A DNA stretch of 64,000 nt from Isoetes taiwanensis (GCA_021234155.1 JAJEKV010000008.1:21075426-21139425), one strand, 5' to 3'. Numbered from the stretch's first letter, positions 33,264-42,591 are shown. Translations and numbers: made by a program. Notes: generated from the sequence alone by a model not told the origin.

Positions 33264-34304
33264 TCAATGGCCTCCTGAAAGCTTAAAGAAATTCTTCACA
33301 TCCCCGAATCGGAGGCCTTTACCAAGGTTGCGCAGGATGTTCCTTGTCGACCCTCCTTCGAGTGCTCGGGCCATTTCCGGTTCCGGGAGTTCTGGTGCAG
33401 TTGCTGCTACTACTGAAAGTGATGCATCCCTGAGGTGGCCCCTCGCAAAGTCGAGGCAATGGAGCGCGACGGACCTCTTGAAAAGGATGACATGATCCGC
33501 ATGGGCGTATATCTTCGAATCGCCGCCCAAGCCCGAGAGTGTTATGAGAAGTGCCACTTTCTTTCCCCTTGGGCTGAACTCCTTGTGGAAGACTACCATT
33601 TGCCCTTGGTCGAGGGCCGGAAGATAGTAGCGGCGTCTTTGCATCTTTACCCTGCGCCTCGCGATCCGGGTGCCCTTCCTTTGAGCCGCTCCGCCATAGG
33701 CGCCTACTACCATAAGATCTTCATGATCTCTCCACATGCCGTTGCATTGTCCGTTGATGCCGCCGACGCTTCCCTCATGCTCCCCGCTCGAATCGCCTCG
33801 GGCTTTGAGCTTGGGCCCCCTCCCCCGGTTTATACAATGTGCTCAGATTCTGCTGGAATTCCTCCTCTCCGAGATGATAGGTTCCTCGCTGCCGACAGAT
33901 CTCCTTATCTCACGATAGGGTCGCTATGTCCGGACATTGTTCTCCCAAAGATAGGAGGTTCTCCGCCACCCCTTTGAATTTCCCTGGTATGAATAGTCGA
34001 TGAGGTCCGCTTTTCCCATGTGCTATCATGCCTAAGAGCTCGCCGATTCAAGCCCCTGCTCCTCGGCAAAGATGGTAAGTTGAGGATGTCGTTTGCTAAA
34101 ATATACTCCTCTCCGCCGATGACTATCGGGGACAGAGCTGTGATGCCGACGGTGGCTCGTTGGCTTTTCCGATGTCGCCGCCGGCTCGACATGTATCTCT
34201 CGCATCCTTGTTGCCTCTCTCGCCTCCCACTGGTTTTGCCCCCTAACCGCCAGAAGTCTTCCTCGACCGCGAGTCGGCGGCCTCGATGTCGCCATGGTAT
34301 TCAT
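33264..34304 (-). other. Region between ORF1 and gag with fragmentary minus-strand frames
   Basis: Minus-strand frames of 157 codons (33737-33264), 95 codons (34192-33905) and 90 codons (34304-34032) abut in different phases, as if a longer ORF had been frameshifted. They are Arg/Ser-rich without a family signature. The opposite strand has a 180-codon frame over part of the same DNA, listed separately. Confidence 0.35.
33435..33977 (+). CDS. Antisense open frame of 180 codons inside the chromovirus
   Basis: Plus-strand frame, opposite to gag-pol, with protein-like composition: EAMERDGPLEKDDMIRMGVY, then KCHFLSPWAELLVEDYHLPL, HKIFMISPHAVALSVDAADA and a Pro-rich end. Additional antisense ORFs are known in some plant LTR retrotransposons, but I cannot assign a function. 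The matching part of copy 2 (60070-60710) is broken. It starts on GTG in a continuous frame; the true start is unknown. Chance remains possible because the overlapping minus strand is also partly open. Confidence 0.3.
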   Translation: MAPRKVEAMERDGPLEKDDMIRMGVYLRIAAQARECYEKCHFLSPWAELLVEDYHLPLVEGRKIVAASLHLYPAPRDPGALPLSRSAIGAYYHKIFMISPHAVALSVDAADASLMLPARIASGFELGPPPPVYTMCSDSAGIPPLRDDRFLAADRSPYLTIGSLCPDIVLPKIGGSPPPL

Positions 34305-35955
34305 AATGAGGAATCTATGTTGAGGATTTGATCCCGGCTCTACGTATCAAGTGGTGCTAAGTCTAAGGGCTGAATGGAAGGTTCTCCTACTTTGTTGATT
34401 GACTTATAGTGCATAAAGAGGGCAAGGGCTGTCCGAGATGAAAGGTACCTATGCCTATTATGTCCGCAGTCATGTAGTCTCCGCATGGTTCTAGTCCTAT
34501 CCCATAGTCGACTCTTTGCCTCTCGATCCTCCCATCTCTCTAGCTAAGGCTTGGGTGAGTGTCTCAAGAGAAACCCAATTCCTCCCCTAGGAGGTAATCT
34601 AACTTCCCAAGGCAGGACCTCATTGGTCGATTGGCACATGATATCTGGGTGTAGTATGGTGTTCTAGTCAATGTTGCATGAAGATCAAACAAGTGGTCAA
34701 ACACGTAGAAGGCTTGCTCTGGCAGGAGCTGATGGATATGGTTTGTAGCATTGTATCATTTGACAAAGTTACTGGGCACCATTGAGCAAGAAAGAGTGCA
34801 GAAAATGGCTTGCAAGGATCAGTGAGGAGTCAGAAAATCGCCTAAGTTGCTGGGAGCACTTCTGTTGAAGGGAAAATGGCAAATGAGGCCCCTTTTTATA
34901 GACTATGGTTGGCCTCGGGATTCGTGCAAAGGGTTCCTAGATGGGAAAGACCTTTGTTCTATGGCTATGGGTGTCCAAATGAGCTACCATGAAGTGCAAA
35001 CCTAAGCAAAACAAAGGAAGAAACACTACATGGCAGTTTGTTGGGTCAAATTTGGCTACTTTGGGTCAAAAATGGGCGGACCCGAGTGAATCAAGGGCCG
35101 ATGGCCTCTGCGTCATAACGCAGACGCTGCTTTGGCGCGGCCTCACCCTAAGGCCTAATTTTGAACTATTTTTGGTCATTTTTAGGAGTTGGAAGATGCT
35201 AACATGACTAATTGGATCAATTCTAACCTAGCTAGCAACTTATTTTGAGCAAAACTGACACTTAAAAGCAAGTTTTTGGTGCACCCGGGTGAATCCGCAC
35301 GGATGGCCTCTCATCATGAACGCAGACGCCGCTTTGGCAGTCTCACCCGGTTGCCCCATTTTTTTGCTTTTGATGACATTTTTTTTTTTTGCCAAAATTT
35401 GTTGTAGACATGGTTTCTAGACAATTCCTAAGCATGCTATAAAGAGTTCTATTACAATTTGATTCAATTCTCTATATTTCAAGCATCAAAATTTTTTTAC
35501 TTACAGAGAGAAAACAAACTTTTATATTAATAAGGAAAACACATTTACATTGAAAACTTAACTGTTTAACAAAATTTACAAAATTGAGGCTCTAGGGCCT
35601 CCCCCGCTAATCCTCCATGCTAAGTGTATGTCCTTCTAAGATGAGCGTGACCCTCTTAGCATGGATGGCACGTAGATTCCCTTCCTCAAAGAGCTGCACC
35701 AGCCTTCGCTTCACTGGCCTCTTGCAGGGCCCGGGTCATTAGAGGGGTAACCCTATAATCGGTTCGGAATTCCTGCATAACTTCCCGAAGGAGGCGTTCA
35801 AAAGGCGCCTTCCTTATAAGGAGATTTGTGCACATTTGAAAGTGCTTGATCTCCTCAACACACGCATGCGATCGGTTGGCCCTCGGTGAACCCTTTTTGG
35901 GCTTCTCCTGCCTAGGTGGGGTGGCTTGGCTTTGGTTTTTTTTGGCCTTGCGCCC
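34305..35955. other. Non-coding spacer of chromovirus with internal duplication
   Basis: No supported frame. A segment with GGATGGCCTCT or GATGGCCTCT then AACGCAGACGC and GCTTTGGC occurs twice, near 35078-35160 and 35276-35360, about 200 bp apart. Related sequence is seen in copy 2 around 61780-62050. T-rich runs lie near 35380-35400. Confidence 0.5.
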
Positions 35956-36714
35956 TCAACGGACTGGCAGCACATTCGGCACGCGCAGCATTAGCCGTTG
36001 TACCTCGCCCAAATACCGGAGGTACTCTTGGTATGCCTTCATCTTGCGCATGAATTCACGATCCTGACGGAGCGTGAATTCTCGCTCTCCCACCTTCTGC
36101 TTTTTGACCACCTTCGGTGGCTCAGGCCACTTAGGGTAAGGCGGTCTCGCGTCGGGGTTGGAAGACTTCCCGGCGCTCTGCTGCCCCTCGTCCTCCTCTT
36201 CGTCTTCGTCTCCTTCTCCTGCCTCCTCCTCTTCATCTACCTCGCGGGAGCGAGGTTCTTCAATTGTGACCGTCCCGCGAGGCCGGTCATTTCTCTTCTT
36301 CGTCCTCCTTTCCTTCTCCTGCAGCTCCCTTTCCCTTTTCTTGCGAGCTGCCCGCTCCTCTGGCCACCCCTTCAACTTTTGCTTGCCCTTTTTCTTAATG
36401 GAAGAGGGGCCTGGCTGCTCGATCTGGTCCTCCTGCCGCTGGTCGGGCTCCTCCTCCCGGCGCTCCTCCCCCTGGTCGGATAGATTGCCGAGGTCATGGG
36501 TTTCGCCCGTCCGTTGGGTTTGCTCGGACGAACTACTCGGAAGCTCCTCCTCTGCTACATGGAATGTCTCGTCGGAAGAAGACGCGTCCGCCGCGCCTGG
36601 CTTGGGCCTCAAGTGGGGTGGTATCTGCTTCCCATGGCCGCCTGCTGCTGCTGCCGCCATAGAGGGAGTTCGCCTAGGGCTAGTCTTCCTGTAGGTTTGT
36701 TTTGTGCGTGCCAT
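35956..36714 (-). CDS. Chromovirus ORF1 with histone H3-like N-terminus (252 codons, intact)
   Basis: The only full-length ORF left in this element; it starts at the ATG 36714-36712, just downstream of the 5' LTR. The N-terminus MARTKQTYRKTSPRRTP matches the histone H3 tail (ARTKQTARKST) at positions 1-6, 8 and 9, so residues equivalent to R2, K4, R8 and K9 are present. An Ala/Gly stretch follows, then Ser/Glu/Gln-rich sequence, a very basic block (about residues 110-145, RKKRERELQEKERRTKKR), an acidic block (about 160-180) and a C-terminal predicted helix (REFTLRQDREFMRKMKAY). No zinc knuckle, membrane segment or catalytic motif is seen. The real gag lies about 3 kb downstream. A chromatin-related role is a hypothesis. 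In copy 2 the aligned start (about 63169) does not keep the H3-like residues. Confidence 0.75.
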   Translation of the reverse strand: MARTKQTYRKTSPRRTPSMAAAAAGGHGKQIPPHLRPKPGAADASSSDETFHVAEEELPSSSSEQTQRTGETHDLGNLSDQGEERREEEPDQRQEDQIEQPGPSSIKKKGKQKLKGWPEERAARKKRERELQEKERRTKKRNDRPRGTVTIEEPRSREVDEEEEAGEGDEDEEEDEGQQSAGKSSNPDARPPYPKWPEPPKVVKKQKVGEREFTLRQDREFMRKMKAYQEYLRYLGEVQRLMLRVPNVLPVR

Positions 36715-37278
36715 ATCTTACGGTTCAGGAAATGGATGACGTAAAGCTGATCAAGAGAGAGATGGTGGAGGAAAAAGGTTGGAGGAAGAATGAGGTGTCA
36801 GATATTTAAAAGGGAGGGTCCCTGGGAATATTCTCCCACCATAATTACCCCTATTTATTAGCCTCTCTTATTAATTACCCCATATTTAGTAATTATTTAA
36901 TTATTAATGTATGTATTAGTTCTGTATTAATTCGTATTATACTTTAAAATTCTCGAATTTCCTAATAGTTTGAAGTGCTAATTATGGATTTGCGCCATTT
37001 TTCACTCGGGTCTCCGATTGGCATGATTCTTCGACCCATTTTAGGTGAAATTTGATGCAGATGCATAATTTTCACTCCAATTTTACTAGAAAATGAATTT
37101 GACTCATCCATTTCTTCGTCTAACACTTAACCTAATTCCGGACCCACTACCTAAGAGAAAAATTTTCCCTTATTTTCGAGGTTCGATGGTGGAAATTTTT
37201 ATTTCACACCCCTATAAGCCTGTTAGACTACTTTCATGGTTATGGTCAGTGCTAGTTCCTGGTCAACCAAGAACATCG
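36715..37278. other. 5' leader of chromovirus copy 1
   Basis: AT-rich, no coding frame; lies between primer site and ORF1. Conserved in outline in copy 2 (about 63170-63700). Confidence 0.5.
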
Positions 37279-37290
37279 CTCTGATACCAT
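37279..37290 (-). other. Primer binding site for initiator methionine tRNA
   Basis: On the minus strand TGGTATCAGAGC directly follows the 5' LTR. It is complementary to the 3' end of plant initiator tRNA-Met, the usual primer of many LTR retrotransposons. Confidence 0.92.
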
Positions 37291-38927
37291 TGTGACGCTC
37301 CCTGCTAAACATACGACGCCCGGCCGTACACCCGGCAGGAAATCCCCTGTCCGGCTCAACAACCGCAGAGGCCCTCCGTCTGCCCCGCTCTTTGAGGTGA
37401 CCCTAGTGCAGGGAGGGGACACGAAGGTGTCTTGCGCGCCCTTCCCCTATGGGCTTCTATATCAGCGGAAGCGATAAACATGTCAGAACTAGCATCAAAC
37501 ATATAAATACTACCTCGAAGGGTAGTCCATCACACATGTACCAATGCAAAGATGATAATCATAAACCGTAAAACATGATAGCTCCTACCCCGGCTCAAAC
37601 TCGTGAGGAGGATGACTGACTGGCTAGGCCTCAAGATAGAACAGACCGAGTCATGGCAATGGCGAGGGCTGGCATAAGACAATGGCTAGGGTTGACCACT
37701 CCATCCGCCCCTCCTGTGCATACTTTGCAGATGGGCTAAATCAGGCTCTGGCGTGACTCTAGCCTTCCGGATACGCAATCCCATGGCATCACCCATCGGG
37801 ACTACTCCAGGTTGCATCTCCCTGGTCCGATGAGGCAGGAAGGGTTGCATCTCCCCTTCCCAGGGTCTAGAGGTTCCGTGGGCGGCTAGAGAATCGTGGC
37901 GACACACGATTCGTACCCGACTTAACCCCCCAAAACGAGAGCCAAGCCGACACTTGCAGCTCTCGAGAGGCAGGGCGGCACCATTGCCCCAGGAGGTGTC
38001 GGACTCATGCTCGGCCCTCACGAAGTGACCGACCATAAGCCTAGCTCACTATGGGATCCCCCGTAGCCCCCACTCGGCAGGGATCCTCCCTCCACATTGC
38101 TTCTAGCCCCGTTATGGGGTGCTGAGTCACATCATAGCCTCAATTGCCTGGTGGGCTCCTATGCACAGGCCGCAACTAATAGGAACTAAGGGATCTACTC
38201 TAGGAGCATACTACATATGGCTCTAGGTCTCTACCCCCCTTCCCAATACAAGAGGAGCAAACATGATCAACCATCGTCATAATCCTCACATCATAAGAAT
38301 AATCATAAGAACATCTTAACCTAATCATACAATCTAACCTATGGTTAGGGTTCATTGATTAGGGTTGAGATGTTGTATGTGGGTTCTAGGATGGCTCTAC
38401 CCTAGATACAAGATACTAGCACATCTGGAATGCTAATTCCAGATGAACTATCATAACTACTACTCTACATACCTGCTCCCGAAGCTCACCCTCCAGATCC
38501 GGGTGTCTCCATGGTCTTCGACTCGCCTAATGCTGCTCTTGCTCCAAGAACGGGTCTACTCTACGAGGGCTGCTGCACCAATCTATGCCACAGCAAACGA
38601 TATTCGAAACGGGGTTTCGAATGCGTAGATGAGTCTCTGGGAGCTAGGGCTGGAAAGAGGCCTAGGGTTAGGGTTTGAGCTAATATAAGTTAGGTCCACA
38701 TAGGATGCCACGTGGCACCAATAGGGTAAGTCCGTGTGGCGGGTGCCCAATAGGTTAAGGCCACGTGGAAAAGGGTCTTAACCTAAGGTTGGCTAAGTTA
38801 TGTGAATAACTTAGTCACGCCCCCTAGTGCCACAATCTATGGTATGCAAGGCTATGCAAATAGACTTGTATAGTGACGGGTCCAGGAATATACGTATTTA
38901 TAGCGTATATTCCCCTGGAACGTCACA
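37291..38927 (-). repeat. Chromovirus copy 1, 5' LTR
   Basis: 1637 bp with TG...CA ends, followed outside by the right GAAGT target duplication (38928-38932). Nearly identical to the left LTR over long tracts; differences are mostly small indels at 37680-38060. Should contain the promoter for the minus-strand transcript. Confidence 0.95.
38895..38903 (-). promoter_or_regulatory. TATA-like box in the loop of the LTR terminal palindrome
   Basis: CTATAAATA on the minus strand, about 25 bases inside the 5' end of the LTR. It sits in the loop between the arms GGAATATACG and CGTATATTCC. A TATA box so close to the LTR edge would give a very short U3, so it may not be the main promoter. The same arrangement exists in the left LTR (27307-27315). 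Confidence 0.3.
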
Positions 38928-38935
38928 GAAGTCAT

Positions 38936-39017
38936 CCCCCGTGTGAAATATGCACCCAAACCAAAGGAAGTTTTAGGGGGAATTTAATTTTAAAGTGTTT
39001 AATGTAATGATTTGTGT
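38936..39017. repeat. Right arm of the inverted repeat flanking the chromovirus
   Basis: Inverse of 25423-25500. Reading the minus strand, it repeats the last codons and 3' flank of the ParB-like/methyltransferase gene but not its upstream coding sequence. It could be the end of that gene's transposon or a rearranged copy. Confidence 0.85.
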
Positions 39018-39048
39018 TGTAACCTAGGTTAAGATAGGATCTGCTCCG

Positions 39049-39258
39049 TCTGGGCGTTTAGTCTAGTGGTAACACACTAGGTCTAGCAACTATAGGTCTC
39101 GAGTTCGAGACCGCCCAGAATCGCACTCTGAACTGTTGGGTGTCAAAACCCACAGACGCAATGTAAAGTGGTTGGGGGCAGGGCCCAACCAAGCAATGTA
39201 GTGTGGTGTGTGGTCACATGTCCAGTTGGATGCTGCCTAGTGGCGTGACGTTAAAATA

Positions 39259-39299
<41 letters not shown>
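39049..39299 (+). mobile_element. tRNA-derived SINE with (CTAT)n tail, copy 1
   Basis: The head has an A box (TTTAGTCTAGTGGT, about 39057-39070) and a B box (GAGTTCGAGAC, 39101-39111), the internal RNA polymerase III promoter. A body of about 140 bp follows and then ten CTAT units at 39259-39299. A shorter relative with the same head and an ATCTATC tail is at 43857. No target duplication was clear. The two copies share A and B boxes but the bodies differ. Confidence 0.75.
39259..39299. repeat. (CTAT)10 microsatellite
   Basis: About ten uninterrupted CTAT units forming the 3' tail of the SINE. Likely length-polymorphic. Confidence 0.95.
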
Positions 39300-40280
39300 C
39301 TTGAATTTGGACTTGTAGCAGATGTGATACTTGTTCCTTGGTGATGTTTATGAAACAAGCATATCCAATATGTATCGGACTGTAATTTAAATTGGTGGCT
39401 CTAGGTAAATACCTTGTTATTTTAACACTAAGTGTGGTAAACGTTCTTAGGATTTGCTTGTATTAGGTCTATAGGTTACACATAGACTTATTTGATGATG
39501 TCTGACAGTCAGGTTGCTCTTTCATGACTGTTACTGAATTTGGTAGACATGCATACCAAGATCTGGTCTGCATATAATAATGAACATATCTTGCGGTTGC
39601 TTATTGCTTATTTCACCATTCAGGATACCGAAGAAGAAGCATCCCTTGAAGTTTTAAGATTCTAAGGAGGCAAATGACAAAACAAGCATAGAAGAGGAAG
39701 AAGCAGATGCTAAATAGTTCTTACCGTGAGTGTTGTTCCGGTTCATAATGTTTAGGTTGCTGCTGCAATGGTCTAGGCAAATTTAAAGGTCTTCCCTTTG
39801 CAGATGCATCATGTGTGGGGAATAATGTAATGACAAATTGAGCAAGGTGAAGTCTATGAAGATTTGCTTTTGCAAGCTTTGCCACTTTTCTTCGCCTTGT
39901 GAGAAAAGATTGGTCTGTTTGTAATATTCCTATTATGACATTTTGTAAATAATCAAATACTTTGTAACATGCCATTTTATGGCTCTTTTTATATGAAAAT
40001 CTTTTCGTAACTCACATTCAAGTGTTTGTAATGGTAGTATTACCATTAAGATCAACAAGAGTGTTTTTAATAAAAACCACATCTTTCAAGGAAAACAACA
40101 TTTAGAAACACTAGTTATTTGGAAAACATGTTCATTTCTTTAAAACCACGTCAATTTTTTGAGGAATGAGAGCTACTGCAACAAGTGGTTAACTTTCGCA
40201 GCATGCATTGGCGCAACAACAAATGTTAATAGCAAACACAACCAAGTGTAAGGTTAATGACTGGATCCAGTGGCTTTAGC
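39300..40280. other. Intergenic, no recognised gene
   Basis: A short plus-strand stretch at 39625-39715 is open and charged (GAAGAAGAAGC-rich) and might be an exon fragment; otherwise AT-rich with nothing I can name. Confidence 0.3.
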
Positions 40281-41127
40281 CATAATGATGTGTTTAGTGA
40301 TGATCTAAGTGAAGGACATCAAAGTGATTTGGGGAATATTAATACACATGGACAATTTTTCAAACCTTGGATCTATTGCGCAGGGGCTTGGTGATAGTGG
40401 ACTAGGGTCATTTACAGCTAACCTGGGCTCTCATGGTCGAGAAATTGCTGGCTCTACAAGCAGCTCACACTCATTCTACATTCTATTGTTCAAAATGTAC
40501 AAATGATTCTCCCATGAAAAAAAGTAACATTACCCTCAGTTCAGAATGTCTTTAGGTCAAGAATTCTTTCTGCACTATTTGCATTATTCTATAATGGTTA
40601 TTTGTTCTCGAGACACTCAAGAACAGCCTTGATAGTGTCTTACCACTGGTAACCAGGAGTTTACTGGATAAAGCTCCAAATTTTGAATACATAGGACTTC
40701 TGATACCGCCTCGGGTAGTGATTTACAAGAACCCGGTCATATAAGAAAGAAGAAGAAATTGGTCCCCAGCACTGAGTTCTCAAAAGCATTGCAGGATGAG
40801 TTGTTGGATAGAGACAATAGCATAGGTTCGGAGATATTACAATGTGTGACAGATGTTAACATAGCAATGGATGTTGACATCCCCGAAGTGACAGCTGATG
40901 TTGACATCCCCGAAGTGACAGCTGAAATGGATGCATCACATACTATCGCCATAGGAAAAGCTCATGTTCAGAGAATTGCCGCAGAGCTTGGTCTTGATCC
41001 CAAATCAGTGAAAGAAACAGTGAAATCGTCATCGCGATGCAAACCCACTTTATCAACACAAAACACCCTCTACTACGTCATCAGTTCACTAAATTGTTGC
41101 CAAGATGAGTGTGGATGTAGATTTTAA
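40281..41127 (+). pseudogene. Unrecognised coding remnant with a duplicated 9-residue repeat
   Basis: Pieces on the plus strand look like protein: a Ser/Gly-rich stretch (SHNDVFSDDLSEGHQSDLG, then LGSIAQGLGDSGLGSFTANL; 40270-40470) and, after a gap, a 122-codon frame at 40759-41127. That frame is preceded by a basic KKKKL and contains LVPSTEFSKALQDELLDRD. A perfect 27-base tandem repeat encodes DVDIPEVTA twice, followed by AHVQRIAAELGLDPKSVKET. The last part has a helical, perhaps DNA-binding, look. No family is recognised. The frame changes suggest a pseudogene or several exons; splice sites were not resolved. Confidence 0.35.
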
Positions 41128-41599
41128 ATGATAACGACCAATACCCGATGGTAAGATTACTTCGTTGATCTATTTAATGCTCGAGCAAAGAGGGTGCAAG
41201 AATAAACCAATTCGAACTCTAATCCTCTCTAACGCGGCATAACTTCCAACGCTACCCATGAACACCCTGGAATTTCGATGTATTTTCTTTGCCATAGATC
41301 AAATCTAACGATTTTAAAGCCCTTCACATGCACAATAATCCGAGCTGACTTTAACGTGGATAGCTTCAAATTGCTTCAAAGTGTCAATTCATATTTGTGC
41401 AAACGTGCAAAAAATAAATGCTTTATAAAAATTTGCATATGTGATAATTTCACGTATGCGGATGTTCGAAACAGTGTACGCGAAATTTGTGTATACAAAG
41501 CAACAGTTGCGCGTATGTGAGAAATGTGCATGTACATGATTCTGCTTTTTTTATGTACTCCAAAGGGTTGGGCTTCCAATTCTTCTCCCAATAGAATGG
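41128..41599. other. Intergenic, no gene
   Basis: AT-rich stretch up to the LINE tail. One 80-codon plus-strand frame has no recognisable content. Confidence 0.35.
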
Positions 41600-41688
41600 A
41601 ATTGAATTGATTTTTATCATCTACGGAGACCAATTGGCCTATGGGACTCAAACAAGGAATACAACAAGCGTAGTACTGCTAGGATTGA

Positions 41689-41712
41689 AAAACCCTCGCC
41701 CCGTAGGGTTTT
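41689..41712 (-). other. Conserved stem-loop in LINE copy 2 3' UTR
   Basis: Same AAAACCCT/AGGGTTTT stem as at 17752-17775. Confidence 0.55.
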
Positions 41713-42216
41713 TAAGGGAAAAACCTTGGCAGTAGTAGGTATGCTGAGAGATTGTACAATGATATATGACAATGGTACATTATGATGTGTCTCAGTGCAT
41801 CGTCCGAGGACATAGCTGAGAGCGGGCATCCATGATATCCCGGAGATAAGATCCTAGTGAGCCCACTGATATTGTATACAATAGTGCATGCAGCAGCTAG
41901 TTAGGTAGGATCAATTCATCATAGCTGGCACAAATGTGACTAATTGACGACAATGCTACAGAGTGTGGCTTTCATCTTCAATAGCACCATGTTAGCAACA
42001 CAGATACAATCTATCATACCGTACCTCCCAAGCCCATCTGCATGTCTTAATTCGCAAGCGATGTGCACCTGTGTAAATGGAAGCTATCAATTTGTGTAGT
42101 CACTCTGTTGCTATAGCGTGGGGAGCTGGAGACTTTCTGCTAGGTCAGGTACTAGCATCTGGGCATAAGTTACCGCACGGTCGTAATTCAGCAGCAGCTG
42201 AGGCAAGCGGGGGGTG

Positions 42217-42536
42217 GGTGAAAGCATGCTATGGTGTACCACTTTTGGAACCCTCAAAAGTACCTACACTGTGTACTTTTAAATCGGGTACTTTCATAGT
42301 TTTCTTTCCACCAAAATCAATAAAAAAAATTGAATTGAAGGTCAATAACATGTCAATCTATAGTACCAAAGGATAACAATACCATTAGAAACTAAAATGA
42401 ATGAATCAACTTCCAAAATTATTGTTTATTGAGACATTTGTGCAAGTTCCCAGTACCCAGTACTGGGTACCTTTCTGGGTAGTTTTGCAATCCCTAAAAA
42501 GTAATTTATATGGTACACTCTAGCATGCTTTCATCC
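42217..42536. mobile_element. 320 bp MITE-like element inside the LINE
   Basis: Ends form an inverted repeat of about 25 bp: GGTGAAAGCATGCTATGGTG on the left, GGATGAAAGCATGCTAGAGTG on the right arm read inverted. The interior is AT-rich, has no ORF, and includes the perfect 18 bp palindrome GTACCCAGTACTGGGTAC at 42453-42470. The target duplication is uncertain (GGGGTG/GGGTTG). Confidence 0.65.
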
Positions 42537-42591
42537 GGGTTGGATCACATGTGGTCTGAGCAGACTGCCAATCCACTTGGAGAAAAAGTGG

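Larger units (their letters stand above)
25720..38927 (-). mobile_element. Full-length Ty3/Gypsy chromovirus, copy 1 (13.2 kb)
   Basis: LTRs of 1620 and 1637 bp begin TGTGACG and end CGTCACA. The element is bounded by GAAGT on both sides (25715-25719 and 38928-38932). All recognisable pol domains read on the minus strand, so the 5' LTR is the right-hand one. Order in sense direction: LTR, primer site, extra ORF1, long spacer, gag, protease, reverse transcriptase, RNase H, integrase, chromodomain, repeat-bearing 3' region, polypurine tract, LTR. The chromodomain places it among chromoviruses; the extra ORF before gag and the large spacer are unusual for them and more like Tat/Ogre elements. 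The LTRs are very similar outside one indel-rich patch, implying a fairly recent insertion. Yet gag-pol carries many frameshifts, so either decay was quick or the assembled sequence has errors. Copy 2 lies at 52708. Confidence 0.95.

Noticed and set aside
35998-36694. Plus-strand frames of 161 and 178 codons over ORF1
   Set aside because: Antisense of the Glu/Arg/Lys-rich ORF1; low-complexity Leu/Ser-rich products without any domain.
39049-39120. Possible tRNA gene
   Set aside because: A and B boxes are present but the cloverleaf is incomplete and the unit ends in a microsatellite tail; it is a SINE head.
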